DNA of 5,795 nucleotides from Thermoflexales bacterium (GTDB taxonomy: Bacteria; Chloroflexota; Anaerolineae; Fen-1058). Of this stretch, positions 5,038-5,795 are shown piece by piece. Position 1 is the first letter of the stretch. Each line of letters starts with the position of its first letter. The position numbers were made by a program, and so were the translations under genes. The DNA lies in contig JAUQXD010000911.1 in assembly GCA_030834835.1 (NCBI GenBank), positions 1 to 5,795 on the forward strand, written 5' to 3'. The notes beneath the pieces were generated by a model. It saw only the letters and a program-made list of their open reading frames with translations, ran no database searches and was not told where the DNA came from.

Positions 5038-5045
5038 GGGCTGAG

Positions 5046-5051
5046 TCCTTT
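5046..5051 (-). promoter_or_regulatory. Shine-Dalgarno AAAGGA fixing the DsbA-like start
   Basis: On the minus strand AAAGGA is followed by 8 bases and the ATG at 5037. It places translation initiation upstream of the internal TGA, and so argues that ribosomes are meant to meet that codon. Confidence 0.7.
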
Positions 5052-5061
5052 AGGCAGAATA

Positions 5062-5091
5062 AACCGATCGGGCGTTGCAGGCCGATCGGTT
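5062..5091. repeat. 10-bp inverted repeat built on CCGATCGG
   Basis: AACCGATCGG (5062-5071) and CCGATCGGTT (5082-5091) form a 10-bp perfect stem with a 10-nt loop. Each arm also carries the self-palindrome CCGATCGG, so two copies lie 18 bp apart. The right arm sits at the predicted transcription start of the DsbA-like gene, so it could be a 5'-end mRNA hairpin or a tandem operator. Neither side has a U tract, so it is not a terminator. Confidence 0.55.
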
Positions 5092-5096
5092 GTTGA

Positions 5097-5133
5097 GATT
5101 GTACCATGCGCCATTCAATCATCAGGTACAATC
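5097..5133. repeat. 9-bp inverted repeat with divergent TACAAT boxes
   Basis: GATTGTACC (5097-5105) and GGTACAATC (5125-5133) are perfect inverted copies with a 19-bp spacer, centred at 5115. Each arm contains TACAAT reading outward, leftward toward the DsbA-like gene and rightward toward cmk. This could be a symmetric regulator site or a pair of divergent -10 elements. Confidence 0.45.
5098..5106 (-). promoter_or_regulatory. Extended -10 promoter for the DsbA-like/yqcC pair
   Basis: On the minus strand TGG-TACAAT is an extended -10 element (TGn followed by TACAAT at 5103-5098). The -35 region has only CCTGAT at 17 bp. Transcription would start near 5091, giving a leader of about 54 nt containing the CCGATCGG hairpin and the AAAGGA ribosome binding site. 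Confidence 0.45.
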
Positions 5134-5161
5134 AACTTGATGGTGACAGGGTGCGGGTGCG

Positions 5162-5190
5162 TGGACAACTTCAGAGCGTTAAGGTAGAAT
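5162..5190 (+). promoter_or_regulatory. Sigma-70-type promoter for cmk
   Basis: TGGACA (5162-5167) and TAGAAT (5185-5190) are spaced by exactly 17 bp, each one base off consensus. The predicted start near 5197 leaves a leader of about 27 nt before the cmk ATG. Confidence 0.6.
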
Positions 5191-5223
5191 CGCTGGCAGC
5201 CACTTTACCCGTACTGGATTGAG

Positions 5224-5795
5224 ATGAAACCGACAACGATTGCCATCGACGGACCGGCGGCTTCGGGCAAAAGCACAATCGGCGCAGCGCTGGCGCAGCA
5301 TCTGGGCTATGTGTACTTCGATACCGGCGTCATGTATCGCGCAGTGACGTGGGCGGCGCTCGATCGCGGCATTCGCATCGACGACGAACCGGCAGTAACG
5401 CGACTGGCTGAAACGATCAAGATTGATGTGACCGCGCCGACGGTCGGCGATGGCCGCCAGTACGATGTGGTGTGTGATGGCGTCGATGTGACCTGGGCGA
5501 TTCGCGCGCCCGAAGTGGATGCCCAGGTGTCGCCCGTTTCGGCGTATCCCGGCGTCCGAGCGGCCATGACAGCCCAACAGCGCCGCATCGGTTTACGCGG
5601 CAGCGTGATCATGGTGGGGCGCGACATCGGCACGGTGTTGCTGCCGGAAGCGCCGTTGAAGATTTACCTGGATGCCTCGGTGGAAGAACGCGCCCGCCGC
5701 CGCTTTTATGAAGTTCAGGCGCGCGGCGATTGCGCACAGACCTATGATGAGATTCTGGCAGCGATGAAACGCCGCGATGCCTTCGACAGCGGCCG
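5224..5795 (+). CDS. cmk: Cytidylate kinase (N-terminal part, cut by window end)
   Basis: Phosphorylates CMP and dCMP with ATP in pyrimidine nucleotide salvage and synthesis; cytoplasmic. There are 190 complete codons visible and no stop; the family is usually 220-230 residues, so about 85 percent is present. Residues 5-18 hold the first strand and P-loop (T-I-A-I-D-G-P-A-A-S-G-K-S-T). The nucleotide-binding segment Y-F-D-T-G-V-M-Y-R-A-V-T-W is at 31-43, the core strand M-V-G-R-D-I-G-T-V-L at 130-139, and L-K-I-Y-L-D-A-S at 145-152. The lid arginines E-E-R-A-R-R-R are at 154-160, and R-R-D-A-F-D-S at 183-189. The start is the ATG at 5224, three codons before the first strand; the Shine-Dalgarno is weak (GGATTGAG region). 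It has its own promoter and diverges from the DsbA-like gene. Confidence 0.95.
   Translation, partial: MKPTTIAIDGPAASGKSTIGAALAQHLGYVYFDTGVMYRAVTWAALDRGIRIDDEPAVTRLAETIKIDVTAPTVGDGRQYDVVCDGVDVTWAIRAPEVDAQVSPVSAYPGVRAAMTAQQRRIGLRGSVIMVGRDIGTVLLPEAPLKIYLDASVEERARRRFYEVQARGDCAQTYDEILAAMKRRDAFDSG

Noticed and set aside
4809..5114. Open frame of 101 codons on the minus strand across the start of the DsbA-like gene
   Set aside because: It lies in a different frame from the conserved sequence, has no ribosome binding site and is rich in Arg, Pro and Ser; it is a shadow of the TGA-containing gene.
1..5795. CRISPR array, tRNA, rRNA, insertion sequence
   Set aside because: I saw no spaced direct repeats, cloverleaf sequences, rRNA segments, transposase motifs or paired terminal repeats.

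Overview
The window is a stretch of bacterial chromosome. From position about 1916 rightward it is GC-rich housekeeping DNA; the first 1.7 kb is visibly more AT-rich and looks like accessory sequence. The overall style (GT1-type glycosyltransferase, an RluB-like pseudouridine synthase with a long Lys/Pro/Ala tail, a nearby cmk, a soluble FrnE-type DsbA-family protein) would suit a Chloroflexota-like or other deep-branching bacterium. That is an impression only; no marker gene here fixes the phylum.

Layout. 1-248 (-): N-terminal part of a lipoprotein with an SdrD_B-like Ca-binding loop. 249-645: no convincing gene, a few weak signals. 646-807 (+): a 53-residue two-helix membrane protein with a very good ribosome binding site. 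827-867: a perfect 15-bp hairpin terminator. 514-1686 (-): a two-TM protein with a PLD-like (DUF5919-like) domain; its open frame runs through the terminator and antisense to the small gene. 1916-3184 (+): a GT1/sterol-glucosyltransferase-like enzyme, overlapping by 8 bases the RluB/RsuA-type pseudouridine synthase at 3177-4091 (+). 4122-4439 (-): yqcC. 4477-5037 (-): a DsbA/FrnE-family thiol-disulfide oxidoreductase. 5224-5795 (+): cytidylate kinase, cut by the window end.

The main discovery is in the DsbA/FrnE gene. Its true start (ATG at 5037, with an AAAGGA Shine-Dalgarno 8 bases upstream) lies 12 codons before an in-frame TGA. This TGA falls exactly where the first cysteine of the family's CPWC redox motif should be, giving D-F-V-[TGA]-P-W-C-Y. 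Downstream of the TGA is a small strong hairpin with loop GUC, which meets the usual bacterial SECIS criteria (G at the start of the apical loop, 25 nt from the UGA). This predicts a selenocysteine (UxxC) oxidoreductase that an ordinary gene caller would truncate to a 153-residue protein starting at an internal GTG (4938) and lacking its active site. The same gene ends at a TAG, after which the frame continues with family-like sequence for 15 codons to a TGA overlapping the yqcC start. So either the C-terminus was recently shortened, or the gene is decaying, and the pseudogene alternative must be kept open.

The glycosyltransferase and pseudouridine synthase are translationally coupled. The yqcC and dsbA-like genes form a leftward pair between the pseudouridine synthase and cmk. 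The dsbA-like gene and cmk diverge from a 186-bp control region that holds a 9-bp inverted repeat with outward-facing TACAAT boxes, a CCGATCGG hairpin at the predicted dsbA transcription start, and a good TGGACA-N17-TAGAAT promoter for cmk.
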